A stretch of DNA of 64,000 nucleotides from Galbibacter mesophilus (GTDB lineage: Bacteria > Bacteroidota > Bacteroidia > Flavobacteriales > Flavobacteriaceae), in assembly GCF_023721415.1 (NCBI RefSeq), contig NZ_JAMQVC010000006.1:1-64000 (forward strand), read 5' to 3'. The first letter of the stretch is position 1. Every line of letters starts with the position of its first letter. This document shows, one piece after another, positions 17,201-26,443 of this stretch. Below the pieces are notes generated by a model. It saw nothing but the letters and a program-made list of their open reading frames with translations, was not told the origin of the DNA and ran no database searches. The translations under genes were made by a program, and so were the position numbers.

Positions 17201-18445
17201 GTGAAATTGTTCGATAAAATAAAAAGTTTCTTAGCTTCCATAGCTCCCGGTTTCTTTATGATTGGGTACGTAATTGGCACGGGCAGTGTTACCACTATGG
17301 CCGTGTCTGGCGCGCGCTACGGGATGTCTTTGACTTGGGCGTTGCTGCTCTCATGTTTTTTCACAACTTTTCTATTAATAGCTATCAGTAGGGTAACTAT
17401 TGTTTCGGGGCACACCTTAATTTATAATATAAAGAAACACCTTCATCCTGCGTTGGCCATTTTTATAATTTTCGGATTAATGGTTACGGTGATTTCTTCC
17501 ATCGTTGGGGTGACGGGAATTGTTGCTGAAGTTTATCAAGAATGGTCCAAAACCATTTTCAAGAAAGAGGAGGGTGTGCCTCCACTGGTTACATCCAGCA
17601 TTTTGTTGATGGTTTTATACGGACTCTTTTGGCAGGGGAAGCATAAAACTTTTATCAATACGCTTTCCGTTTTAGTTGCTTTTATGGCACTTTGTTTCGT
17701 TGGAACAATGTTTTTAGTCATGCCGCCTTCCGCAGAAATTTTAAACGGATTGTTACCCAGCGTACCAGAAACGGGAAGCCCCTATTTGGTGATAGGGGGT
17801 ATGGTAGGCACCACGATGGCATCGGTATGTTTGGTTTCTAGAAGTACTTTGGTAAAGGAGCAAGGTTGGAAAATAGAGCACTTAGCGATTGATAAACGGG
17901 ATGCCATTATTTCTATGACATTGACATTTTTTATCAGTGCTTCGATTATTGCGGCAGCTGCTGGGACATTGCATGTAAAGGAAATTCAAGTAGATAATGC
18001 AGTGGAGATGTTGTACACTTTAGAGCCACTAGTAGGGAAGTTTGCCGTATCGGTTTTTGCGATTGGTATTCTTTGTGCTGGATTTTCTTCTATTTTTCCC
18101 AATATGGTTCTTTTTCCTTGGTTGTTGAACGATTACCAAGGGAAAAACAAACCTATGAATAGTTTGTTTTTTAGAATTTTGGTTTTGCTGATAACCCTAA
18201 GCGGACTCATAATCCCTATTTTTGGAGGAAAACCAGTTTTATTAATGATTGCCTCCCAAGCTGTTAGTCCGTTGATGCTTCCCATGATTATAGGAATTCT
18301 AATCTACCTGCTCAACAAAAATGAAGTGATGGGAACCTACCGTTTAAATCGCCTGTTTCAGGTAATATTATATGTTACCTTGTTCTTCTCAATTTGTATG
18401 TCTGTAATTTCTTTCAAAGGTTTTTTGGAACTGTTTGCTTTTTAA
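17201..18445 (+). CDS. Nramp-fold transporter lacking the metal-site motifs
   Basis: This 414-aa inner-membrane protein has about 11 hydrophobic segments and the opening APGFFMIGYVIGTGSVTT of the Nramp family. In metal transporters the first helix carries DPGN; here it is GTGS (residues 26-29). The sixth helix normally carries MPH; here it reads MAS (206-208) in GTTMASVC. Without these ligands, Mn or Fe transport is unlikely, and an organic substrate of the pathway is a plausible alternative. The start is GTG at 17201, which gives a short N terminus fitting the family. It lies 16 bp after the aldehyde dehydrogenase and ends the island. Confidence 0.8.
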   Translation: MKLFDKIKSFLASIAPGFFMIGYVIGTGSVTTMAVSGARYGMSLTWALLLSCFFTTFLLIAISRVTIVSGHTLIYNIKKHLHPALAIFIIFGLMVTVISSIVGVTGIVAEVYQEWSKTIFKKEEGVPPLVTSSILLMVLYGLFWQGKHKTFINTLSVLVAFMALCFVGTMFLVMPPSAEILNGLLPSVPETGSPYLVIGGMVGTTMASVCLVSRSTLVKEQGWKIEHLAIDKRDAIISMTLTFFISASIIAAAAGTLHVKEIQVDNAVEMLYTLEPLVGKFAVSVFAIGILCAGFSSIFPNMVLFPWLLNDYQGKNKPMNSLFFRILVLLITLSGLIIPIFGGKPVLLMIASQAVSPLMLPMIIGILIYLLNKNEVMGTYRLNRLFQVILYVTLFFSICMSVISFKGFLELFAF

Positions 18446-18632
18446 GAGGATTAATTTGTTCAGAAAAAGGAAATCGCATATTCCACAGCGCTTTTATTGT
18501 TGTTTTCAAGATTATAGCGCTCAATTTTAAATTTTTATTAAAAATGCGGCTTTTATACAGTTAAATCACTTCTGTTGTGGTTTACTGTATTCAATAATCC
18601 ATAAATTTAATCAGCTATTTAAATTCGTAGAC

Positions 18633-21287
18633 ATGAAGGTGACAACGCGAGAGCATACCCGATTAAAGGAAAATTATTCAGGAGAAAAAGATTGGTTAAA
18701 ATTTGGGCCTTATTTAAGTGAAAGGCAATGGGGAACCGTGCGCGAGGATTATAGTGAGAATGGCGATGCTTGGGGGTATTTCACCCACGACCATGCTAGA
18801 AGTCGTGCTTATCGCTGGGGAGAAGACGGGATTGCAGGAATAAGCGACCGTTATAGTAATATTTGCTTTGCCGTTGCCATGTGGAATGGAAAAGACCCTA
18901 TTATAAAAGAACGGTTGTTTGGTTTAACAGGGCCAGAAGGAAATCATGGGGAAGACGTAAAAGAGCTATACTATTACTTAGAAAATACGCCTTCGCATTC
19001 TTATATGAAACACCTCTATAAATATCCTCAAGAGGAATTTCCGTATAAAAAGATAGTGGATGAAAACAGGAAAAGAGGATTAGACGATTTAGAGTATAAA
19101 TTATTGGATACGGGCTTGTTCGACAATGATAATTATTTCAATATTGAGACGGAATATGTTAAAGCCGATACGCAAGACCTTTTAATAAAAATTACTGTAA
19201 CCAATGTTTCCGAAAACAAAGCTTCATTACATCTTTTACCAACATTGTGGATGCGAAATCAGTGGAATTTCAGCGGAATAAAAGAGAAGCCTTTTATAAA
19301 AAAGCAGCATAAAAATGGCAATACTTATGTCAATGCCAAACATATTTATGTTGGGGCATACAATTTGTATTTCGACGAGGCAGATCATCTTTTCTTTACG
19401 GAAAATGAAACAAATGAGGCTTTGCTTTACAATAGAAAAAATGATCATCCGTACAAAAAGGATTTATTTCATGATGCCCTCGTAAACGGTGACTTTTCTC
19501 TACCAACTTCGAGGGAAGAAGGAACAAAGTTTGCTCCGGTTTATCAGTTGAAATTGGCTTCAAAAGAATCAAAAGTGATTAAGTTGCGCTTTTCTTCGGA
19601 AGAAATTGATGCTCCTTTCAATGAAGATTTCGAGCATGTTTTTCAGCAGCGAATAACCGAGAACAATGAATTCTATAATGCGATTTGTAAAGGGAATACC
19701 GAGGAACGAAAATCTATTCAGAAACAAGCCTACGCCGGATTATTATGGACAAAACAATATTATAATTATGATGTAGAAACATGGCTCAAAGGCGATTCGG
19801 AGGTGTCTATTCCCCCAGCAAAACGGCTTTCGGGGCGAAATAGCAACTGGAAAACGTTGAGAAACCACGATATTATGTCCATGCCAGATAAATGGGAATA
19901 TCCTTGGTATGCATCTTGGGACTCTGCCTTTCATTGTATATCATTTGCAAAAGTGGACCCTGAATTTGCTAAAAATCAATTGCTTCTCTTTACGAAAGAG
20001 TGGTATATGGCACCAAACGGACAAATACCAGCTTACGAATGGTCTTTTAGTGATGTGAATCCACCCGTACAAGCTTGGGCTGCCAGTAAAGTATACGAAA
20101 TAGAGAAAGAACAAACCGGCAAAGGAGATATTGCTTTTTTAAAAAGGATATTGAACAAATTGGCCTTGAATTTTACATGGTGGGTGAATCGACTCGATGT
20201 AAACAACAACAATATTTTTGAAGGTGGCTTTCTTGGGCTGGATAATATTGGAGTATTTGATAGAAGCTATGGTGTGCCTGGGAATGGTACATTGGAACAA
20301 GTAGATGGCACTTCTTGGATGGCTCTGTACTGTTTAAGTATGCTGAAAATTAGTTTGGAAGTTTCCATAGAAGATGATGCTTACGAAGACATGGCAGTAA
20401 AATATTTTGGGCATTTTGTTTTTATAGCAGAAGCGCTTAACAAAATTAGCATCGACCAAAAAGGAACGTGGGACGAAAACGAAGGTTTCTTTTATGATAA
20501 ATTGACATTGCCTAGCGGTGAATCTACTCTCATAAAAGTAAGATCTATTGCGGGTTTACTTTCTTTGGCGGCCGTATTGAATATTAAAAAAGAGGTGTTG
20601 CAAAAACTGCCTAGGTTCGAACAAAGTGTTCGCTGGTTTCAAAACCATAGAAGAAAATCTTTGAAATATCCCGTAATACAAGCGTTCGTAGAAGGAGAAG
20701 ACCTTTTGCTGTCTTTAGTGCCCAGAAACCGAATATTGGTAATGATGAAGAGTTTCTTAGATGAAAATGAATTTTTAAGTCCATACGGCATTCGGTCACT
20801 TTCAAAAATACATTCAGAACCTTATCATATAAAAATTCAAAATATTTATTACAGTATTAGCTATGAGCCTGGAGAGTCTACCGTGCATTTGTTTGGGGGG
20901 AATTCCAATTGGCGCGGCCCCATTTGGATGCCTATTAATTATCTTTTTATTCAAGCCATGAAGGAATACGATAGTTACAACCACCGCACTATTTATTTGG
21001 AGTATCCTACAGGAAGCGGTAATAAGGTAAGTCTAAAAGAAATTATTGAGGACCTTTCCAAGCGATTGATTAATATGTTTGAAAAAGACGGGAATGGTAA
21101 TCGTCCCATCAATGCGCAGCATACAAATCGCTATCAAGACCCAATGTTTGAAGATTTAATTCTTTTTTACGAGTATTTCAATGGAGATAATGGTCGTGGA
21201 TTGGGTGCCGCTCATCAAACAGGGTGGACGAGTTTGGTGGCAAATCTCATTGACGATATTGGAAAATCAGAAGTTTCTTCAGAATAA
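18633..21287 (+). CDS. GH63-type glucosidase
   Basis: This 884-aa protein has no signal peptide and is therefore likely cytosolic. It resembles bacterial GH63 (alpha/alpha)6-barrel glucosidases of the MGH1-6-1-4 type. The opening RQWGTVREDYSENGDAWGYFTHDHARSRAYRWGEDG and the C-terminal region WRGPIWMPINYLFIQAM and YQDPMFEDLILFYEYFNGD are typical, as is YASWDSAFHCISFAKVDP in the middle. Homologues act on alpha-glucosidic links in small glucosides. No CACGTG operator precedes it, and 187 bp separate it from the island, so it is probably not part of the LacI regulon. A terminator follows at 21324. Confidence 0.82.
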   Translation: MKVTTREHTRLKENYSGEKDWLKFGPYLSERQWGTVREDYSENGDAWGYFTHDHARSRAYRWGEDGIAGISDRYSNICFAVAMWNGKDPIIKERLFGLTGPEGNHGEDVKELYYYLENTPSHSYMKHLYKYPQEEFPYKKIVDENRKRGLDDLEYKLLDTGLFDNDNYFNIETEYVKADTQDLLIKITVTNVSENKASLHLLPTLWMRNQWNFSGIKEKPFIKKQHKNGNTYVNAKHIYVGAYNLYFDEADHLFFTENETNEALLYNRKNDHPYKKDLFHDALVNGDFSLPTSREEGTKFAPVYQLKLASKESKVIKLRFSSEEIDAPFNEDFEHVFQQRITENNEFYNAICKGNTEERKSIQKQAYAGLLWTKQYYNYDVETWLKGDSEVSIPPAKRLSGRNSNWKTLRNHDIMSMPDKWEYPWYASWDSAFHCISFAKVDPEFAKNQLLLFTKEWYMAPNGQIPAYEWSFSDVNPPVQAWAASKVYEIEKEQTGKGDIAFLKRILNKLALNFTWWVNRLDVNNNNIFEGGFLGLDNIGVFDRSYGVPGNGTLEQVDGTSWMALYCLSMLKISLEVSIEDDAYEDMAVKYFGHFVFIAEALNKISIDQKGTWDENEGFFYDKLTLPSGESTLIKVRSIAGLLSLAAVLNIKKEVLQKLPRFEQSVRWFQNHRRKSLKYPVIQAFVEGEDLLLSLVPRNRILVMMKSFLDENEFLSPYGIRSLSKIHSEPYHIKIQNIYYSISYEPGESTVHLFGGNSNWRGPIWMPINYLFIQAMKEYDSYNHRTIYLEYPTGSGNKVSLKEIIEDLSKRLINMFEKDGNGNRPINAQHTNRYQDPMFEDLILFYEYFNGDNGRGLGAAHQTGWTSLVANLIDDIGKSEVSSE

Positions 21288-21323
21288 ATAAATTATCTAA
21301 ATGCTTTAAAAAGTGAGGATTAT

Positions 21324-21348
21324 AGGGGCGTTGAGCCCCTTTTTTTGT
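21324..21348 (+). terminator. terminator after the glucosidase gene
   Basis: AGGGGC (21324-21329) pairs with GCCCCT (21335-21340) around a 5-base loop, with a run of seven or more T following. Confidence 0.85.
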
Positions 21349-21449
21349 TGAAATAGCAAGAATTTTATTCAATTAACAAAACTTTATGAAAACCGCCTTT
21401 CCTTTTTCTTCGTTAATATGGGTGAAGATTAATCATAAAAATATCAATT

Positions 21450-22178
21450 ATGAAAAAGGAAATAATAAAAGTTCATCAACCGAAACCGGCAAAGAACCGA
21501 CGACAATTCTTAAAGTTAGGCGGACTAGCAATTGCTGGTACCGGATTATTGATGGCATGTAATAACGACGACGACCAAGGTTCTATGATGCCGCCAGAAG
21601 GTGGAGTATTCGATCTTGGTGAAGGTGATTTGGGAGTTCTCAACTACGCCTATGCGTTGGAACAGTTAGAAGCCGATTTCTACACCAAAGTTGTTAATTC
21701 TTTTTATGCTAACATTAGCGATGTAGAAAGACAAGTTTTAACCGATTTATACTATCACGAAGTAAACCATAGAGATTTCTTTAAAACAGCTATTACTGCA
21801 GCTGTAGAAGGAAATGTAGATTTAGTATTGCCAACATTGGAATTTGATTATGGTAACCTAGATTTTGGAAACCGTGACCAAGTTTTAGCAACTGCAAGAA
21901 CGTTGGAAGATACTGGTGTTGCCGCTTACAATGGTGCTGGTAGACTTATCTCCAACCCAGATTATTTAGTACTTGCAGGTAAAATTGTTTCTGTAGAAGC
22001 AAGACATGCTTCCGCTATTAGAACATTAATTAATCCTGGATCAGCAGATTTTGCTGGAGATGATGTGGTAACAGTAGATACTGGATTGGATTTAGCTTTA
22101 GACCCATCAGATATTTTAGCAGCTGTTGCTGATACCGGATTTGTTAAAACTGAATTTACAGCGAACAGTTTACCATAA
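21450..22178 (+). CDS. exported ferritin-like protein (Tat lipoprotein)
   Basis: This 242-aa protein has NRRQFLKLGG, a twin-arginine motif (R17-R18), and then LLMAC with the lipobox Cys37, so it should be a Tat-exported lipoprotein. The mature part has the Ferritin_2 pattern: NYAYALEQLEADFY, YHEVNHRDFF, LARTLEDTGVAAY-like ATARTLEDTG, and VEARHASAIR. The Glu and His residues can form a di-iron site. Members of this family are described as desiccation- or stress-related, but the function is not settled. It forms a pair with the next gene. Confidence 0.82.
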   Translation: MKKEIIKVHQPKPAKNRRQFLKLGGLAIAGTGLLMACNNDDDQGSMMPPEGGVFDLGEGDLGVLNYAYALEQLEADFYTKVVNSFYANISDVERQVLTDLYYHEVNHRDFFKTAITAAVEGNVDLVLPTLEFDYGNLDFGNRDQVLATARTLEDTGVAAYNGAGRLISNPDYLVLAGKIVSVEARHASAIRTLINPGSADFAGDDVVTVDTGLDLALDPSDILAAVADTGFVKTEFTANSLP

Positions 22179-22248
22179 CGCTGAAAGGAAATACTAATTA
22201 AATCATTTTCAGCTCGGTGAGCAGAAATAACATTAAAATTGAAACACT

Positions 22249-23079
22249 ATGAATATTATAAATTTTTTAGATGATTTTACCACAAGCAATCTTTTGGAAG
22301 GTAAAACGTCACGTCGAGATATATTTGGAACTTTAGGGAATTTAGGTAAAAAAGCAGCCATAGCCGCTGTACCATTTGGATTAGCTACCATGCCTAAAAA
22401 GACCTTTGCTCAGTCGATGGATGCAGACCCTGTGGGCGCATTGCAGTTGGCCTTAACATTGGAGTATTTGGAGGATGAATTTTACGATTTGGCCCTTCAA
22501 TCGGGAGTGCTCCCAACGGGACGTCCAGAGACAGTTTATATGCAGATTTCCCAGCACGAACAAGCGCACGTTGATTTCTTGATCGCTGGATTGGAAGGAG
22601 CTGGAGTAACGCCAGTTTCCAAACCAACATTCGATTTCACCGCTGGTGGAGCTTTTGATCCTTTTAACGAAAATGGAGTAGGGCAGGAGACGGCTTATGC
22701 TCAATTGTTAGCGCTTGCACAGGCTTTTGAAGATACAGGAGTAAGAGCCTATAAAGGGCAGGCAGGAAACTTATTAGGGTCTCCTTTCTTAACCGCTGCA
22801 TTGCAAATACATTCCGTAGAGGCAAGACATGCTTCGGAAATTAGAAGATTGAGAGGCTTGAAAGGATGGATTACCAATAATGAAAGAGGTGCTGGAATGC
22901 CGGAAGCTACGCAAGCAGTGTATAACGGTGAAGAAAATGTTATGCAAGGAGGGCTTGATGTAACCACTTTAGGTTCTGGTGATGCTTTCGGAATGGCTGC
23001 TTCTACAGAGGCTTATGACGAGCCAATTTCTGGTGATGCCGCTGTTTCTATCGCTAGTTTATTTATAGTTGAAGAATAA
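22249..23079 (+). CDS. exported ferritin-like protein
   Basis: This 276-aa paralogue-like partner of the upstream gene has a long N terminus with TSRRDIFG (R22-R23) and a hydrophobic stretch ending TFAQS, a Tat-type signal without lipobox. The mature domain repeats the Ferritin_2 elements: ALTLEYLEDEFY, ISQHEQAHVDFL, LAQAFEDTGVRAYKG and IHSVEARHASEIR. The two genes are 70 bp apart and followed by a terminator, so they form one unit. One anchored and one soluble subunit may form a mixed assembly; that is inference. Confidence 0.82.
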   Translation: MNIINFLDDFTTSNLLEGKTSRRDIFGTLGNLGKKAAIAAVPFGLATMPKKTFAQSMDADPVGALQLALTLEYLEDEFYDLALQSGVLPTGRPETVYMQISQHEQAHVDFLIAGLEGAGVTPVSKPTFDFTAGGAFDPFNENGVGQETAYAQLLALAQAFEDTGVRAYKGQAGNLLGSPFLTAALQIHSVEARHASEIRRLRGLKGWITNNERGAGMPEATQAVYNGEENVMQGGLDVTTLGSGDAFGMAASTEAYDEPISGDAAVSIASLFIVEE

Positions 23080-23109
23080 CACATAATATTTTTAATGGTT
23101 GGTTGTTGA

Positions 23110-23148
23110 GGCCATTTGGGATGAATTTTTGTCTCGAATGGCCTTTTT
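23110..23148 (+). terminator. terminator after the ferritin-like pair
   Basis: GGCCATT (23110-23116) pairs with AATGGCC (23137-23143), followed by TTTTT. Weaker pairing extends the stem inwards. Confidence 0.75.
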
Positions 23149-23156
23149 AGTGAGAT

Positions 23157-23227
23157 CCAAATTTCAAAAACCGAAGGCGCATTGAAATTTGTCGAGCGAA
23201 CTAATCCCGACCGGAAGCGTCTGGACC
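23157..23227 (+). repeat. dispersed intergenic repeat, copy A
   Basis: A first arm AAATTTCAA (23159-23167) pairs with TTGAAATTT (23182-23190). The shared stretch GAACTAATCCCGAC then leads into a second, here imperfect, hairpin. It is closely similar to copy B and more distantly to C and D. Confidence 0.75.
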
Positions 23228-23253
23228 TAATGATACTTTTCAGATTTCTATTT

Positions 23254-23322
23254 CCAAATTTCAAAAGCCAAAGGCGAATTGAAATTTGTTGATCGAACTA
23301 ATCCCGACGGCAAGTGTCGGGG
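23254..23322 (+). repeat. dispersed intergenic repeat, copy B
   Basis: It has the same two-hairpin layout as copy A: AAATTTCAA with TTGAAATTT, then CCCGAC (23303-23308) pairing with GTCGGG (23316-23321). Copy B keeps the second hairpin intact. The rest of the gap to 23458, between the convergent ferritin-like and murF genes, is AT-rich and shows nothing else. Confidence 0.78.
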
Positions 23323-23458
23323 TCACACTATTTTTTTCTACGATTTCTTGATTCAAATTTTAGGAGCGCAACAATATAGAAATTTATTTTTTCGGCTTGC
23401 TTGATTGGTTTCATTATAGAAGAATACAGATTGCTGAAAATTTATTGGTTAACGGATC

Positions 23459-24736
23459 TTACTTCAACAAATCCAAAGCCCGTTCCAAAGCCATTCCCCG
23501 GGAGCCTTTTATTAGGATGTTTTGTTCCTTGGGTTGTTCTTTTTTCAAATAAGTTTGAAGATCATTAAAATTCTTGAACTTAATTAACGTACTCTTGGTT
23601 TTAAAGAAGTTTTCCCCCACTAAGACTGCATTATCAAAATTCATTTCAGCAACCAAATCTGCAATGTATTGATGTTCGATTTCTGCATCAACGCCTAATT
23701 CAAACATATCACCTAAGATTACTAATTTCGAGTTACTCTGTAGGCGCTTAAAATTGTTTAAAGCGGCTTCCATACTGGAAGGGTTGGCATTATAAGCATC
23801 TAAAATAATGGTTCGATCTTCTTTTTTTATAATTTGAGATCTGTTATTGGATGGGGTGTAAGCTTCAATGGCCTCTTTAGTATCTTCATCTGGAACTTCA
23901 AAATGTTTGCCAATGAGGATAGCTGCGGCTATATTGGTAAAGTTATAATCGCCAATTAAATTTGAATTAATAGCTTTGTTTCCGTAGTAAATGCTAACAT
24001 AAGAATTACTATCTTTTTGTTCGATCTTTAAATTACTTTCATTTTTCGTACTGAAGCCTATTTTGTTTTTATAACCATGCAGTTTTTCAGCTTGAATTTT
24101 ATCATCTGCATTATAAAAAATGGTTTTTTGATGCTTGATTAAATGAGTATAAAGCTCACTTTTGCCTTTTATAACACCTTCCACGCCTCCAAAACCTTCT
24201 AGATGCGCTTTTCCAAAATTGGTAATAAAACCATAATCCGGTAGGGCTATGTTGCAAAGGCCTTCAATTTCTTTTTGATGATTCGCTCCCATTTCTACAA
24301 TCCCTATTTCGGTGGTTTTATTCATGGAAAGTAATGTTAGCGGGACACCAATGTGGTTGTTCAGGTTGCCTTGAGTGGCTACCGTTCTGAATTTCTTGGA
24401 GAGTACAGCGTTTATCAATTCCTTGGTGGTCGTTTTTCCATTACTTCCCGTAAGCGAAACGATGGGGAGTTTTAAATATTCGCGATGGAATTTCGCCAAT
24501 TTTTGAAGCGCTTTCAAGCAGTCATCCACCAAAATGATATTTTCTGAAGTATTGAATTTCGCTTCATCTACTACAGCATATTTTGCTCCCTTTTTCAATG
24601 CTTGTTCAGCAAACTCATTGCCATTAAAATTAGCTCCTTTCAATGAGAAGAAAATAGAATCTTTTTCAATTTTACGGGTGTCGGTTACGGCCCCTGTAGT
24701 TTCCAAAAAAATAGAGTGTATCGCTGCTGTTTTCAT
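23459..24736 (-). CDS. murF: UDP-N-acetylmuramoyl-tripeptide--D-alanyl-D-alanine ligase
   Basis: MurF adds D-Ala-D-Ala to the UDP-MurNAc-tripeptide in the cytosol, the last cytoplasmic step of the peptidoglycan stem peptide. The 425-aa protein has the N-terminal MurF domain, SLTGSNGKTTTKELI as the ATP P-loop, GIVEMGANHQKEI, and ILDAYNANPSSMEAAL near the C-terminal domain start. Length and motif order are normal. It is preceded on its own strand by the gldJ terminator, so it needs its own promoter in the 63-bp gap. Confidence 0.93.
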   Translation of the reverse strand: MKTAAIHSIFLETTGAVTDTRKIEKDSIFFSLKGANFNGNEFAEQALKKGAKYAVVDEAKFNTSENIILVDDCLKALQKLAKFHREYLKLPIVSLTGSNGKTTTKELINAVLSKKFRTVATQGNLNNHIGVPLTLLSMNKTTEIGIVEMGANHQKEIEGLCNIALPDYGFITNFGKAHLEGFGGVEGVIKGKSELYTHLIKHQKTIFYNADDKIQAEKLHGYKNKIGFSTKNESNLKIEQKDSNSYVSIYYGNKAINSNLIGDYNFTNIAAAILIGKHFEVPDEDTKEAIEAYTPSNNRSQIIKKEDRTIILDAYNANPSSMEAALNNFKRLQSNSKLVILGDMFELGVDAEIEHQYIADLVAEMNFDNAVLVGENFFKTKSTLIKFKNFNDLQTYLKKEQPKEQNILIKGSRGMALERALDLLK

Positions 24737-24752
24737 AAAATAAAAGTATAAA

Positions 24753-24779
24753 AAAAGCCCTGAATTTATCAGGGCTTTT
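24753..24779 (-). terminator. terminator between gldJ and murF
   Basis: AAAAGCCCTGA (24753-24763) pairs perfectly with TCAGGGCTTTT (24769-24779) around a 5-base loop. On the minus strand a run of T follows, so it terminates gldJ transcription ahead of murF. Confidence 0.88.
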
Positions 24780-24799
24780 CAATAATATTTATGGAGATT

Positions 24800-26443
24800 T
24801 TAATGTCTCGGTGTTTTCTTTTCTTTGGCTTTAGAACCTACTCTAGACATCGCACATCGGAAACCTATATAATCAGTTGCCATGTATTGTGGTAAATATC
24901 TTCTTTGCGCTGGATCCAACCAGTAAGCACGATCTTTCCAAGAACCTCCTTTGTATACTCGAACGTCGTCGTTGATTAAAGTTGTTCTAGTGTTGGAATC
25001 ATCAATTTGTTTGATAAGGTTTCCTAAAGAGTCTCTTTGAACTTGGTTTTTAGGCGCGTTATACATACGTTTTCCATCTTCAATATTTTCTTCTTCACTG
25101 AACATATCGTAGTATCTTGTAGAACCTTTGTCTCCATCGCGATAGTTTCTGTTGTCACTCACATCGAAGTTGGTACGTAAATAGGTGTCATTCTGATCTA
25201 CAGGCACCATGGCTATTTCGCCAGGTAAGTCACGTGCAACAATTTTACCGTTGGCCAAAGTATCGTATCTAATTCCTTCTCTGCCTACAACTTCCACTCT
25301 TCCATCTTCACCAATGGCAGTTTTCATATAAACGTTTCCACGGTAATAGTTAAAGTCGTTAGCTTCGTCATCAACTATCGGGCGGTAAACATCAGCAACC
25401 CATTCAGCAACGTTTCCGGCCATGTCATACAATCCCCAATCGTTTGGAGGGTATGATTTTACCTGAGCAGTAATATCTGCGCTATCGTCAGACCATCCAG
25501 CAATTCCACCGTAGTCACCTTTACCTTGCTTAAAGTTAGCCAATTGGTCACCACGTGTTTTACGTTTTCCAGAACGCGTGTATTCGCCTTCCCATGGGTA
25601 TTTTTTTCTTCCTCTGTAGTTGTTGTACTCTCTGGTTCCTACCAAAGCTGCAGCAGCATATTCCCACTCTGTTTCTGTAGGAAGTCTGTAAGAAGGCATA
25701 ATAACTCCACTTGATCTTTTAGCGAATACGTTGGTAGAATCTCTCTTGGCTTTACCTTGAAGCGAATCTATTTGTCCGCCGTAAATATTTTCTGGGCTGT
25801 TCAAATACGTTTCAGTACTGAAACCTCCTTCAGTTTCTCCATTTACTACAGCGTATTTACTGTTCTTTGCTAAATAACCTTCCCTCTCGAGCATAAGTTC
25901 ATTAACACGATCGGTTCTCCATTCTGAGAACTGAACTGCTTGAACCCAGTTCACTCCAACTACTGGATATTCCGCATAGGCAGGATGTCTAAGGTAGTTG
26001 TTGGTCATTACTTCGTTGTACCCTAATCGGTTTCTCCATACCAAAGTATCTGGCAACGCTCCTTTATAAATATTAGCGTAAGCAGGATCATCTGGTGGAT
26101 AAACGCTTTTTAGGTAATCGAGGTATTCCATGTACATTTTGTTGGTAACCTCGGTTTCATCCATGTAAAACGACTGAACGTGTTGTTGTGTAGGTGTATT
26201 GTTCCAGTCGTGCATTACATCATCTTGGACTTTACCTCGGGTAAAGGTTCCTCCTTCCAAAAATACAAGTCCGGGAGCAGTTTCTTGCTCCTTGAAGTTT
26301 GTATTGTACTGGAAACCACCTTCTTTCGAGTTGATTTGCCATCCGGTTGCTCTGGAAGTGTTTTTGTCTGAGTTTTTACAGCTAGTAAAACTCGCAAATG
26401 CAACCAAGCATAATACATATGGGTTAAAAAGATACTTCTTCAT
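24800..26443 (-). CDS. gldJ: gliding motility lipoprotein GldJ
   Basis: GldJ is an outer-membrane lipoprotein needed for gliding and for type IX secretion in flavobacteria. The 547-aa protein has a lipobox (FTSC, Cys at residue 22), then an FGE-sulfatase-like fold: PGLVFLEGGTFTRG, FYMDETEVTN, VGVNWVQAVQFSEW, YRLPTETEWEYAA, DMAGNVAEWVADV and the C-terminal YKGGSWKDRAYWLDP...YIGFRCAMS. It lacks catalytic use as a formylglycine generator in this family and is structural. It diverges from porV across a 626-bp gap, a gene order common in Flavobacteriia. Confidence 0.95.
   Translation of the reverse strand: MKKYLFNPYVLCLVAFASFTSCKNSDKNTSRATGWQINSKEGGFQYNTNFKEQETAPGLVFLEGGTFTRGKVQDDVMHDWNNTPTQQHVQSFYMDETEVTNKMYMEYLDYLKSVYPPDDPAYANIYKGALPDTLVWRNRLGYNEVMTNNYLRHPAYAEYPVVGVNWVQAVQFSEWRTDRVNELMLEREGYLAKNSKYAVVNGETEGGFSTETYLNSPENIYGGQIDSLQGKAKRDSTNVFAKRSSGVIMPSYRLPTETEWEYAAAALVGTREYNNYRGRKKYPWEGEYTRSGKRKTRGDQLANFKQGKGDYGGIAGWSDDSADITAQVKSYPPNDWGLYDMAGNVAEWVADVYRPIVDDEANDFNYYRGNVYMKTAIGEDGRVEVVGREGIRYDTLANGKIVARDLPGEIAMVPVDQNDTYLRTNFDVSDNRNYRDGDKGSTRYYDMFSEEENIEDGKRMYNAPKNQVQRDSLGNLIKQIDDSNTRTTLINDDVRVYKGGSWKDRAYWLDPAQRRYLPQYMATDYIGFRCAMSRVGSKAKEKKTPRH

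Noticed and set aside
18446-18632. Possible extension of the LacI regulon to the GH63 glucosidase
   Set aside because: No copy of the CACGTG palindrome lies in this gap, and a separate terminator and different spacing argue for an independent gene.
24800-26443. Possible formylglycine-generating enzyme for the sulfatases
   Set aside because: The FGE-like fold is present, but length, lipobox and neighbours identify GldJ, which is structural and not an activating enzyme.
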